DNA of 64,000 nt from Sinanaerobacter sp. ZZT-01. Lineage in GTDB: Bacteria; Bacillota; Clostridia; Peptostreptococcales; Anaerovoracaceae. This document shows positions 17,575-26,234 of the stretch, one piece after another. Under the pieces are notes generated by a model that saw only the letters and a program-made list of their open reading frames with translations, was not told the origin of the DNA and ran no database searches. The translations under genes were made by a program, and so were the position numbers. The DNA lies in assembly GCF_035621135.1 (NCBI RefSeq), contig NZ_CP141728.1, positions 1,054,001-1,118,000 on the forward strand. Direction: 5' to 3'. Numbering within the stretch: position 1 is the first letter of the stretch; every line of letters starts with the position of its first letter.

Positions 17575-19374
17575 CTAGTCTACAGTAACAGAATTGATCT
17601 CACAAATAGAATAAACAGTAATATTACCATTAGTATTCTCAACCGTCATAATCCCGTCACAAGCCTGTGTTACCGTTCCGGCAATCGGTTCTTCAGTCGG
17701 TGAAAGTACGCTAATCGTTTCTGCATCGACTGATTCTACAACACTTACATCTGTAGTAATTAGGCTAGCACTGTTTACGACATTTGTTGTCGTTGTATTC
17801 AGTGCTGCTGCACCCACTACACTCTCAGTTGTTGTTGTAAACAGACTGCTTGCAGGAGTATCAACTACATCTTCCACAACATTAACAAGTTCAGTAACCA
17901 GACCAATTCCGGTCAAAGCTGTAACCGATGCCGGCTGAACTGCCACTTCATTTATCGGTGCGAGATTTGCGCTTTCAATCAAGTCTCCCTGATACGTTGT
18001 CGTTGTAAGTGCACCAGCTACACCAATTGGATTTTCAACCACTGTTTCAATAACTGATGTCGCAGTCGGTGCTCCCAGAACTGTAAAGGCTACCAAAGTA
18101 GCTGTAGTCGCACCTGCTAAAAGACTTACATCAGTTGGCAGCGTATACACTGTAGAAGGTGTTCCAAGTGTAACAGTAGCTCCACCTACCAATATATCCA
18201 AGGTGACGGGTGCTCCAGGGATTCCAGCACCAAAAGCGTCAGCCGGAACGACGACTTGTAGCAGCCCTGTACTGGCAGCCGTGATAGTCGGTATAATGGT
18301 TGTCGTTGTGCCGATTGTCGAGATTGCGTCTACCGATACAACACCGTCGTATAATGTCGGTGCACCAAATCCATTTACTACCGTAGCAGCTGTAGTCGTG
18401 AGACTTTCAACGACTGTCTGAGCGGTGACGCTGATGCCAGTCACAACACCATCTGGCAGATCTGCCGTATTTACAGATGTTGCTACCGTAACCGGTGTTA
18501 CTGTAATTGGCGCGCTGACAGGCGCTGCGAGTGTTCCAATTCCTGCGACTAAAGATATAGCGACTAGCGCTACATCCGTTACAACGCTTATCGCTGCTGG
18601 AACCACGCCATCTACAACAGTAGCTGCGCTCTGAGAAAGAACCGCGGTTTGTATAACAGGAGTTGTAGTTGTTGTAAGTGAAGCATCTTCTACTACATCA
18701 ACAGAGGTTATATTACTGATAGCCGAAATAGACTCTATTGTATTCAATCCTCCGTTAAAAGCAACTTCTTCAATATTATCCATATTTCTTCGGATAAAAC
18801 GTTGTAAATCACTTGCGCATTCTTCTTTTTCAGAAGGCGAATCGCATTCTATTTCTTGTGGTCCCTGATAAGGTGGTTCCCATGTTATCACCTGATCCCC
18901 ACAATACTGCTGGCAGGAAGACGGTCCACACGGTGGACACGGTGGATACGGCGGACAAGGCGGGCACGGTCCGTCATAACAAATTCTCCGCAATGCCCTC
19001 TCCAATATTGTTACAAATGTTGGGTCGGATTGCGCAGACAAAATTTGAATTTTGGAAATATCGCAAATCGATATTGCTATATCTTCTGTAACAAATAAAT
19101 TACCTCTGATCCTTGCTGGATATAATGTGCCTGAATCAATATTAACGGTATAAATGACACCGTTTTTCATTGTAATTTCAATTGCAACACTAAATCCAGG
19201 GATATCTATACGGTTTACAGCATAAATGATAGCTTCTAAAACTTCTTTCATACTGTTAATACAGGAATATCCTTCAACTGGTCTTCTTTCTCCACATGTA
19301 GGTGCTTGACCTGCGCATGGATCATCGCAAAAAGAATCGAAAGTATTCCGATTAAAATCTCTGGAATTTTTCAT
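17575..19374 (-). CDS. V/T/A-rich low-complexity protein with Pro/Cys linker, spore-coat-like
   Basis: 599-aa protein that I cannot place in a named family. The N-terminus (1-40) is Cys-rich (CDDPCAGQAPTCGERR). Residues 40-112 form a small beta domain ending ICDISKIQIL. Residues 132-158 are a Pro/Cys repeat (CPPCPPYPPCPPCGP). Residues about 235-550 are a repetitive tract rich in Val, Thr, Ala and Ser with many TTTT runs. The last 44 residues (TVENTNGNITVYSICEINSVTV) look like a second, shorter copy of the N-terminal beta domain. There is no signal peptide, so it fits a coat or exosporium component deposited from the mother-cell cytoplasm. The ATG at 19374 has AAGGGGAG; the upstream extension overlaps the previous terminator. 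Monocistronic. Confidence 0.75.
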   Translation of the reverse strand: MKNSRDFNRNTFDSFCDDPCAGQAPTCGERRPVEGYSCINSMKEVLEAIIYAVNRIDIPGFSVAIEITMKNGVIYTVNIDSGTLYPARIRGNLFVTEDIAISICDISKIQILSAQSDPTFVTILERALRRICYDGPCPPCPPYPPCPPCGPSSCQQYCGDQVITWEPPYQGPQEIECDSPSEKEECASDLQRFIRRNMDNIEEVAFNGGLNTIESISAISNITSVDVVEDASLTTTTTPVIQTAVLSQSAATVVDGVVPAAISVVTDVALVAISLVAGIGTLAAPVSAPITVTPVTVATSVNTADLPDGVVTGISVTAQTVVESLTTTAATVVNGFGAPTLYDGVVSVDAISTIGTTTTIIPTITAASTGLLQVVVPADAFGAGIPGAPVTLDILVGGATVTLGTPSTVYTLPTDVSLLAGATTATLVAFTVLGAPTATSVIETVVENPIGVAGALTTTTYQGDLIESANLAPINEVAVQPASVTALTGIGLVTELVNVVEDVVDTPASSLFTTTTESVVGAAALNTTTTNVVNSASLITTDVSVVESVDAETISVLSPTEEPIAGTVTQACDGIMTVENTNGNITVYSICEINSVTVD

Positions 19375-19520
19375 TATATTCTCCCCTTTAATTATTGGAT
19401 ATCTTTTCCTATATACAAGGTATTCGCAAGGGTCTTTTCTTGTTACTCTTAATGAGATTTTCTTAAAGAATATAGGCATTCTTTTATGATCTAATCGGTC
19501 AGAAAATATATTCCGTGCAA

Positions 19521-19564
19521 TAAAAAACACCTCCTACACTAGGTAACACTAGCATAGAAGGTAT
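19521..19564 (-). terminator. Terminator of the lysine fermentation operon
   Basis: On the minus strand CCTTCTATGCTAG and CTAGTGTAGGAGG pair through 13 positions (three G-T) with loop TGTTAC, followed by TGTTTTTTATT. It lies 34 bp after the atoA stop and marks the 3' end of the kdd-kam-ato transcript. Confidence 0.85.
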
Positions 19565-19597
19565 CTCCTTTAAAATTTTCTTAATCTTGTGTAAAAA

Positions 19598-20254
19598 TTA
19601 TTCTTCTTGCATTGGTTTTAAGTCCGGGCTGATGATTAATTCACAGCCAGTTGCTGCCTTAATTTCATCCAATGTATAGTCTGGATGTAATTCCTTTAAT
19701 ACAATACCTTCAGGCGTTACTTCCATAACACCCATTTCAGTAATGATCTTGTCAACAACACCAAGTGCCGTATAAGGAAGTGTACACTCTTTCAAAATTT
19801 TATGGTTTCCTTTTTGTGTATGAAGCATAGCAATGATAACCTTCTTTGCTCCAACTACAAGATCCATAGCTCCGCCCATACCTGCAACCATTTTTCCGGG
19901 TACGATCCAGTTTGCTAAATTTCCATGCTCGTCAACTTCCATTGCACCAAGTACAGTTGCATCAACATGTCCACCTCGAATAATTGAAAAGCTCATTGCA
20001 GAATCAAAGAAGTTAGCTTCTGGAGCATACGTTACATAAGCCCCACCAGAATTGATAACGTCAACGTTTTCTTTTCCTGATTCTGCACTTCCAGAAAGAC
20101 CTGTAAATCCATTCTCTGATTGAAGTGTAATATGCACACCCTCCGGAAGATAATTAGCAACCTTAGTAGGAAGACCGATCCCAAGATTTGCTACATCACC
20201 GTCATTAAATTCCTTCGCTGTTCTAGAAGCGATTCTTGCCTTTAAATCTGCCAT
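19598..20254 (-). CDS. atoA: Butyrate/acetoacetate CoA-transferase, subunit B
   Basis: Beta subunit of a family I CoA-transferase. With subunit A it moves CoA from butyryl-CoA to acetoacetate at the end of lysine fermentation, giving butyrate and acetoacetyl-CoA. The catalytic glutamate lies in the SENG motif (LQSENGF, near residue 44), and [23 protein letters not shown] is the family signature. 218 aa is the usual size. The start ATG has GGAGGTG and overlaps the end of subunit A by 13 bp, typical of translational coupling. It is the last gene of the operon before a strong terminator. Confidence 0.92.
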   Translation of the reverse strand: MADLKARIASRTAKEFNDGDVANLGIGLPTKVANYLPEGVHITLQSENGFTGLSGSAESGKENVDVINSGGAYVTYAPEANFFDSAMSFSIIRGGHVDATVLGAMEVDEHGNLANWIVPGKMVAGMGGAMDLVVGAKKVIIAMLHTQKGNHKILKECTLPYTALGVVDKIITEMGVMEVTPEGIVLKELHPDYTLDEIKAATGCELIISPDLKPMQEE

Positions 20255-20928
20255 GGTTTTTCACCTCCAACAATATACTTTGCAAAAACGCCGGACATGG
20301 TAAAGGTGTCCGGATCCATTTCGCCAACCTTAACTAGCTTTTCTGCACCAATGATTACAGTTTCTGCAGCCATTGCCATTACATAGTTGAAATTCTTAGT
20401 CGCCTTAGCACAAGAAAAGTTACCGAATTCATCACAAATTGATGCACGAATCAATGCAAAATCAGCCTTTATTGGTTTTTCTAAAAGATAATCTTTTCCG
20501 TCAATATTGATGGTCTCTTTTCCTTCTGCAACAATTGTACCAACACCGGTTGGAGTCAAAACACCACCGAGACCAGCTCCTGCTGCTCTGATTTTTTCAG
20601 CTAAAGAACCTTGCGGAACTAAAGTGCACTTTAAAGTTCCGTCATTCATTCCTTTTCCAATCAAAGGGTTCATACCAACATGGGAAGCGATGATATGGTC
20701 AACCATTCCTGCCTCTAATAATTTGCCGATACCTCTTGCAGAAGTTCCTTCATTTGCAGGAAGTCCTCCATCATTGCCAATTACAGTCAAATGCTTTACA
20801 CCCTTTTTCACAAGAGCATCAATCAAAATTTCAGGTGAGCCTGTACCTAAAAATCCGCCGACCATAATCGTAGCGCCATCTTTGATGCCAGCTACTGCTT
20901 CTTCAGCAGTTCTGATTTTGTTAATCAT
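20242..20928 (-). CDS. atoD: Butyrate/acetoacetate CoA-transferase, subunit A
   Basis: Alpha subunit of the family I CoA-transferase. It carries the CoA-binding glycine motif GGFLGTGSPE near residue 26 and the GNDGG segment seen in AtoD/ScoA proteins. 228 aa from the ATG at 20928, which has GGAGGGAG upstream; the longer reading lacks a ribosome site. It forms a heteromer with the overlapping subunit B. Position after kamE and before the operon terminator places it in lysine fermentation rather than acetoacetate uptake. There is a 162-bp gap before it, longer than the other operon gaps. Confidence 0.92.
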   Translation of the reverse strand: MINKIRTAEEAVAGIKDGATIMVGGFLGTGSPEILIDALVKKGVKHLTVIGNDGGLPANEGTSARGIGKLLEAGMVDHIIASHVGMNPLIGKGMNDGTLKCTLVPQGSLAEKIRAAGAGLGGVLTPTGVGTIVAEGKETINIDGKDYLLEKPIKADFALIRASICDEFGNFSCAKATKNFNYVMAMAAETVIIGAEKLVKVGEMDPDTFTMSGVFAKYIVGGEKPWQI

Positions 20929-21090
20929 ATATTTTCTCCCTCCATTATTATAATGATATACATTGAAGCCGGATACGCATTGTATCAATGAACATCAATG
21001 CTTTAAAATATAACAATCGGGGCAGGTGAATTAACCCGCCCCCATTAGTTTACATCTTTATACAAACTGTTTCCAGTTGTTCTTTGAAAA

Positions 21091-21861
21091 TTATACCAAA
21101 CCTCTTCTTACAACCTCAGTCAAAATAAAGGATGCAACATCTTCTGCATGAGTATTTGGACCAAAACCTGCATCATATCCAAGTTCTTGTGCTAATTCAT
21201 GGGAAATTCTAGGTCCACCGCAAACAAGAACAATTTTATCACGAATGCCTTCTGCTTCGCAAAGTTCAACCATCTGCGTCAAATTCGGAATGTGTACATC
21301 TTTTTGTGTTACTGTCTGAGAAACTAAGATTGCATCTGCCTTTGTTTCAATTGCTTTTGCAATCAATTCTTCGTTAGGCACCTGAGATCCCATGTTGATT
21401 GCGTTTACACCATGGTATCTTTCAAGTCCAAAGTGACCATGGAAACCCTTCATGTTCATGATTGCATCAATACCAACAGTATGTGCATCGGTACCAGTTG
21501 AAGCACCAACCATCGTTACCGTTCTCTTAATATTTTCTTCAATATATTTTTCGCATTCCAGACGATCCATGATATCTACTTCAACCTTTGTAACCTTGAT
21601 GGAAGTGTAATCAACTGTATGCGTCGTCTTTCCGTAACAAACGAAGTAAGTATATCCAATTCCTAAATCTTTAAAATATACTACACTCGGTTCGCTAAAA
21701 CCCATCTGCTTCATGAGAAGACGGGCTGCTTCATTTGCTTCTTCACCAGCAGGTACCGGTAATGTAAAACTCATTTGTACCTGACCGTCATTCATTGTAT
21801 CGCCATATGGCTTAATCTTCGTTAAATCCAATTTTGTTGCTGCTGTTGTTGTATTTGTCAT
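21091..21861 (-). CDS. kamE: Lysine 5,6-aminomutase, beta subunit (B12 and PLP binding)
   Basis: Smaller subunit of the adenosylcobalamin- and PLP-dependent 5,6-aminomutase that converts L-beta-lysine to 3,5-diaminohexanoate (and D-lysine to 2,5-diaminohexanoate). The base-off cobalamin motif DxHxxG is at 125-130 with cobalt-ligand H127, and K138 in NMKG is the lysine expected to hold PLP. Both sit exactly six residues before the H133/K144 pair known from Acetoanaerobium sticklandii. GSQV and GGPRISHELAQELGYDAGFGP complete the B12 fold. 256 aa. The ATG overlaps the kamD stop by one base and has GGAGGTG. Confidence 0.95.
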   Translation of the reverse strand: MTNTTTAATKLDLTKIKPYGDTMNDGQVQMSFTLPVPAGEEANEAARLLMKQMGFSEPSVVYFKDLGIGYTYFVCYGKTTHTVDYTSIKVTKVEVDIMDRLECEKYIEENIKRTVTMVGASTGTDAHTVGIDAIMNMKGFHGHFGLERYHGVNAINMGSQVPNEELIAKAIETKADAILVSQTVTQKDVHIPNLTQMVELCEAEGIRDKIVLVCGGPRISHELAQELGYDAGFGPNTHAEDVASFILTEVVRRGLV

Positions 21862-23417
21862 TATTTCGCACCTCCAAGCATCTTTTCGATAAACGGATTG
21901 AAGTAGTGCTCATCTCTAGTGCAAACGCCTTCCAATCCTTTTCCTCCATCCATTGGACGTTTTACCGCTGCAAATTTACCTGCTTCAATGGTTGGGAATA
22001 AGCCGTCCTTTTCAATTTGCTGTAAAAGTTCGTTTGCATCAGAAAGAACTTTCTGCGCTCTCTTTTGAATGATGCCGTCCTTCTTATATTCAATTTCCTC
22101 ACCCAGGTCTCGTGCATTATTGAATATATATTTTGCATTTTCGATAGAAAGCATTCTATCATGCAGATGTGGAGTGTGAATTGCTTCTGTCAGCATACCC
22201 AATAACTGTAATGACTGTCCTGTCCATACAGCGATTAAGTTAAATAATGCATCTTGAATATGTCCTCTAAAAATATTACCAGTCATAAATTTAGTAGGAG
22301 GCATATATTTTAGGGAAGCATTTGGGAAAATTTCTTTTGCCATCTGTGCTTGAGATAATTCATATAAGAATCCATTCTCTGTGTCCGGATCCATTTCAAA
22401 TGCATGTCCAAGACCCATCTGTTCTTCCGGAATATTTGCAAGTACTGCAAACTGCTCATTCATCAGCTGAGATGCAAGAACTGTATGTGCAGATTCAATC
22501 GCATCATCTGTAGTCAAATAGTTATCTTCACCGGAGTTAAAGATGATTCCGCAGTATCCAATGATTACACGAGAGAAGAACTGGTCAACAATCGTTCTCT
22601 GCATATTGATGTCACGGAATAAGATACCATATAATGCATCATTCAGCATTACGTCAAGTCTCTCCAGAGCACCCATTGCTGCGATTTCCGGCATGCAAAG
22701 TCCAGAACTGTAGTTACACAGACGGATATATCTTCCAACTTCTTCTCCCACTTCATCCAGTGCTTTTCTCATGATTCTGAAGTTTTCTTGTGTTGCATAC
22801 GTACCGCCGAATCCTTCAGTTGTCGCACCGTAAGGAACGTAGTCTAATAAAGACTGTGCCGTTGTACGGATTACAGCGATGATGTCCGCACCCTGACGAG
22901 CAGCAGCCTGTGCCTGAATTACATCTTCATAAATATTACCGGTTGCAACAATTACATAAAGGTAAGGTCTTCTTCCCTCTCCTATGGTTGCAATATATTC
23001 ATTTCTCTTTGCAGTCTGTTCCTGAATTTTCTTTAATGAACTGTTAACATAAGGTTCAATTGCTTTCGCTGCTTCCTCTGCTTTACAAAGTTCAAGCTTT
23101 GTTAAATCTAATTCGCCTTTGCCTACTAATTCAGCAATCTCTTGTGGTTCTTTTCCTGTCTGAACAATCGCGTTACCAATCCAGTATGCAACACCTCTTG
23201 AAAGGCCGCCTGCTTCCTTAATTTCATCAACAATAACGTTTGGAAGTGGTCTTTCTACATCATCCACCCCGTCAATACCTAATAGTCTCAGGATTGTTCT
23301 TTCTGTCGTTACTGTCGTATGCTTGTTAATGAAACTCTGCATACTTTCCGCAATTTTAGCAGCGGCAGATCTTGCACTTTCGACCACTTTTGGGTCTAGA
23401 TTTAGCTTACTTTTCAT
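21861..23417 (-). CDS. kamD: Lysine 5,6-aminomutase, alpha subunit
   Basis: Large TIM-barrel subunit of lysine 5,6-aminomutase, 518 aa, which houses the radical reaction and the deoxyadenosyl and PLP contacts. The recognisable stretches are TTERTILRLLGIDGVD near residue 37, RRPYLYVIVATGNIYEDVIQAQAAARQGADIIAVIRTTAQSLLDYVPYGATTEGFGGT around 150-205, and SGLCMPEIAAMGALERLDVMLNDALYGILFRDINM around 239-272. The length is that of characterised alpha subunits. AGGAGAAAAA precedes the ATG. It lies 48 bp after kamC and is coupled to kamE by a one-base overlap. Confidence 0.95.
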   Translation of the reverse strand: MKSKLNLDPKVVESARSAAAKIAESMQSFINKHTTVTTERTILRLLGIDGVDDVERPLPNVIVDEIKEAGGLSRGVAYWIGNAIVQTGKEPQEIAELVGKGELDLTKLELCKAEEAAKAIEPYVNSSLKKIQEQTAKRNEYIATIGEGRRPYLYVIVATGNIYEDVIQAQAAARQGADIIAVIRTTAQSLLDYVPYGATTEGFGGTYATQENFRIMRKALDEVGEEVGRYIRLCNYSSGLCMPEIAAMGALERLDVMLNDALYGILFRDINMQRTIVDQFFSRVIIGYCGIIFNSGEDNYLTTDDAIESAHTVLASQLMNEQFAVLANIPEEQMGLGHAFEMDPDTENGFLYELSQAQMAKEIFPNASLKYMPPTKFMTGNIFRGHIQDALFNLIAVWTGQSLQLLGMLTEAIHTPHLHDRMLSIENAKYIFNNARDLGEEIEYKKDGIIQKRAQKVLSDANELLQQIEKDGLFPTIEAGKFAAVKRPMDGGKGLEGVCTRDEHYFNPFIEKMLGGAK

Positions 23418-23465
23418 CCTTTTTTCTCCTTTTCAACATTTTTCTATCCATTAATATAAGACGAA

Positions 23466-25121
23466 TTATTTATCTGATTGCATGATTTCTCTTGCATAAT
23501 CAATGATTTCCTCATAAATTCCCAGTATTCTTGCAATATTTAATGCATCTCTTGGAATCTGCTCTTCATTTTTAACAGAATATAAGCGGTAATCCATATA
23601 CCGACCGACAATTTCAATGCGCTCTTTCCGATTTGCATGAGCAAGCTCTTTTGCCAAACGGTTAAAATCTGCATCCGCCAGTCCTCTTACCTGCATATTA
23701 TGCACCTTATCTCCTACGGCCGCATGGTCAAAATGCGTTGTAATAACCGTAATATAAGCGTGTTCCATCAAATAATGAATTAAGCTTTTAGTCAATGCCA
23801 AACCCTCTATCGGGTTGGTTCCGCTGGCGATTTCATCAATCAACAGCAAAGATTTCTCCTGACTTTTATCAAGAATTTCTCGAAGCTCTTCCATTTCACT
23901 TCCAAAGCTGGAAAGTCCTCTTTGCACATTTTGGCTGTCTCCAATCAAAATATGCATATAATTGGATAAGCCCATCTGCGCAGACTTACAGGGAACAAAA
24001 AATCCATATTGCGCCATCATAGCGACCAAACCAATCATTTTTAAAGAAATGGTCTTTCCGCCCATATTGGCACCTGTAATACAGCTTACTCCATCTGACA
24101 GTGAAACGCTGACAGGGCAATACTGCTTTCCTTTGCTCTTTAAGACTTTTTCTACAAGAAGGTGTCGACCTTCTTCTATTTTTAAAACATGCTCTGACAC
24201 AATAGTAGGTCGGATACAATGATGTAGCTCTGCATAAAAGGCCTTTGCCAAAGTAAAATCCAAGTTCCCAATGCGTTCACAATTCTTTTTTAAAGCGTCA
24301 GCTTCTTTTGCAATCTTCACAGATAAATCAGTACGAACAATAAGCTCTTCTTCTTCAATTGCTTCGTTTAGATCCGACATCTTTTTCTGTAAAGCGTATA
24401 CTGTATCATTTGCCTTGACTTTAAAAGTAATCGTCATGTAGTCTTCTTCCATTTGCTCAAGGTCCGAAACACTACGCGCTAATTGCATTAAGGTTGTATT
24501 GGATTTTGGGATTAGAAGCTCACACTTCGGCGTCATCTGAAATTTATATTCCTGTTCCAGTCTCCGACGTACTTGTTTTAATTCTTTCCGAACCGCTAAC
24601 TCTATTTCTCTTTTTTCTTTTCGTAAAGCAGCCAGCTTTTCTGAAAACTGGTCGTAAATATAAAAGGTATTAATACGGTCTTTCCCCGGATCCATAATAT
24701 CCAGTAAAGCCACTGTATCCTGCAGCTTAAATTCCAGCGGCATATTATTTCCAATCTTTGAAAGAATGTCTAATGCTTTTTTTGTAAGCAGTAAAAAGGT
24801 CTTTATTTCATAGAGTTCTACTACAGATAATACATTTTTTATGCTTCGGTCTAGGGTATAGGCAATTTCTTTAATCTCCATGAAAATTTCTGTTAACTGT
24901 TCGATCTCCGACGGATACTCTTTCACTAAATCTATCATCAAATCTAGTTTGTCAAACTCATGCCGCAAATCTGCTTCATCTCCGGGCATAAAAGGCTTAA
25001 TGTTTTTCACTCGTCGGGTACCGAAAGGCGTCAAGGTATTGATATTTTGCAATACATCTTCAAACCCTGTTTCTATTTTCGTTTTACTGTTGCTTAGATG
25101 TTTCGCCACTTTCGTACTCAT
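23466..25121 (-). CDS. kamC: MutS-related ATPase, lysine 5,6-aminomutase reactivase subunit KamC
   Basis: 551-aa protein with a MutS-type C-terminal ATPase (Walker A GANMGGKTIS, Walker B LLLIDEIASGTNP) but no mismatch-recognition domain. In lysine-fermenting bacteria this gene always accompanies kamDE. It is thought to work with KamB in exchanging damaged cobalamin from the aminomutase, which inactivates itself during turnover. Residues about 170-300 are helical with long coiled segments, like the MutS core and lever. The ATG at 25121 overlaps the kamB stop by one base (TGATG) and has GGGGGG eight bases upstream; a GTG nine bases earlier is an alternative. Confidence 0.88.
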   Translation of the reverse strand: MSTKVAKHLSNSKTKIETGFEDVLQNINTLTPFGTRRVKNIKPFMPGDEADLRHEFDKLDLMIDLVKEYPSEIEQLTEIFMEIKEIAYTLDRSIKNVLSVVELYEIKTFLLLTKKALDILSKIGNNMPLEFKLQDTVALLDIMDPGKDRINTFYIYDQFSEKLAALRKEKREIELAVRKELKQVRRRLEQEYKFQMTPKCELLIPKSNTTLMQLARSVSDLEQMEEDYMTITFKVKANDTVYALQKKMSDLNEAIEEEELIVRTDLSVKIAKEADALKKNCERIGNLDFTLAKAFYAELHHCIRPTIVSEHVLKIEEGRHLLVEKVLKSKGKQYCPVSVSLSDGVSCITGANMGGKTISLKMIGLVAMMAQYGFFVPCKSAQMGLSNYMHILIGDSQNVQRGLSSFGSEMEELREILDKSQEKSLLLIDEIASGTNPIEGLALTKSLIHYLMEHAYITVITTHFDHAAVGDKVHNMQVRGLADADFNRLAKELAHANRKERIEIVGRYMDYRLYSVKNEEQIPRDALNIARILGIYEEIIDYAREIMQSDK

Positions 25122-26161
25122 CAAACACACCCCCCAAGCTTAACATCAATGACAGGGATTCCTTCCAATGCGTCCTCCATTGCTTTTTTCAATTCATCAT
25201 GATCAAAGGAATATCCGGAGGGTGCGTATGGATTCACCGTAACAGCTGCTACTTCGATATTTTCCAGCACACAGACGTGGAACCCTCTTTTTTTCAACTG
25301 CTGCCATGCCAAAGAACCAATAAATATTTTCGTTGGGTCCTTCAAAATAAATTGAATCTTTTTTCTCTTCGCAGGATGAATGTCTTCAAATACACTCGTG
25401 GTCAAAGCGCCTGGTATGTAAACATACTGTGTATTATCATCAATTGCTTCATCTAAAAATCTGCTGGCTCCTAGACCGGTTTTTAGATCAAGAAACTGCA
25501 TTTCATTTTTATCACTAATTAAGGTAATTCTTTCTTTTTCATTTTCATTCAACTGTTTACAAAGGATATCGCGTACAATCCCCTGCGGTAATTCCGGCAT
25601 GGTATAAAGTGATACGACATGAACCGTTTCTTCAACTACTTTTTTCATGCTGCGGGATAAAACCGCACCCGTTGATAAAATGATGGCATCTGAGGTCTCT
25701 GGTGATGCAATGGATTTTCGATCAATGGCTCCATCAATCAAAATTAATTCTGCCCCCAGCTCTTCCATTTCTTTGCAAAGTTTTTTATGTTCTACGGTGT
25801 TTACCGGTCCTGCAATCTGTACATAACCGGATTCGGCAACGCGACAAAGGAGAAGCTCTCCTAACGAAGTACTATATTTTGTCTTTCGAATAATTTCCAA
25901 CCCGGTTTCTGCTAAATCATACAGCTGCACCGGTACTGAAACAATCGTTCCCGCATCTAAGTAAACCTTTGGCTTTTCTGTACCTGTAACCAAATCTGAG
26001 CTTTCTCCGTCTCTTCCTGTAGAAGTGACACCTAAAATCATGCCTTCATCCATAGCTTCTTCAATCAAATAATTTAAAGCGGTTGTTTTTCCGGCATTTT
26101 TTGCCATTCCGACAATGGATAAAGTTTTATATTTCTGTTGCAATTGGTACAGTAAGCTCAT
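25121..26161 (-). CDS. kamB: Lysine 5,6-aminomutase reactivase subunit KamB
   Basis: 346-aa P-loop protein with Walker A GMAKNAGKTTALN near residue 18, found next to kamC in lysine fermentation operons. It is proposed to act with KamC in reactivating the aminomutase. The second half (LILIDGAIDRKSIASPETSDAIILSTGA) resembles dethiobiotin-synthetase/SIMIBI-type GTPases and metallochaperones, which fits a role in cofactor exchange. The ATG has GGAG upstream. One-base overlap with kamC suggests a stoichiometric complex. The biochemical role is taken from family annotation and is not proven by the sequence. Confidence 0.85.
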   Translation of the reverse strand: MSLLYQLQQKYKTLSIVGMAKNAGKTTALNYLIEEAMDEGMILGVTSTGRDGESSDLVTGTEKPKVYLDAGTIVSVPVQLYDLAETGLEIIRKTKYSTSLGELLLCRVAESGYVQIAGPVNTVEHKKLCKEMEELGAELILIDGAIDRKSIASPETSDAIILSTGAVLSRSMKKVVEETVHVVSLYTMPELPQGIVRDILCKQLNENEKERITLISDKNEMQFLDLKTGLGASRFLDEAIDDNTQYVYIPGALTTSVFEDIHPAKRKKIQFILKDPTKIFIGSLAWQQLKKRGFHVCVLENIEVAAVTVNPYAPSGYSFDHDELKKAMEDALEGIPVIDVKLGGCV

Positions 26162-26234
26162 TTCATTTCTCCGTTTCAGTTGGCTTGGGGCAGATCACTC
26201 TGCCCCGCCATCTGTTATATTTTGCTCTCTCGAA

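Noticed and set aside
18880-18980. CRISPR-like short repeats (GGTGGACAC and similar)
   Set aside because: They encode the Pro/Cys repeats of the coat-like protein, and spacing and unit length do not fit a CRISPR array.
17575-19374. Long open frames on the opposite strand of the V/T/A-rich gene (e.g. 18203-18634)
   Set aside because: They mirror the low-complexity codons of the real gene and have no ribosome sites.
23466-25121. DNA mismatch repair MutS or MutS2
   Set aside because: The mismatch-recognition and Smr domains are absent, and the gene is translationally coupled to kamB within the lysine operon.
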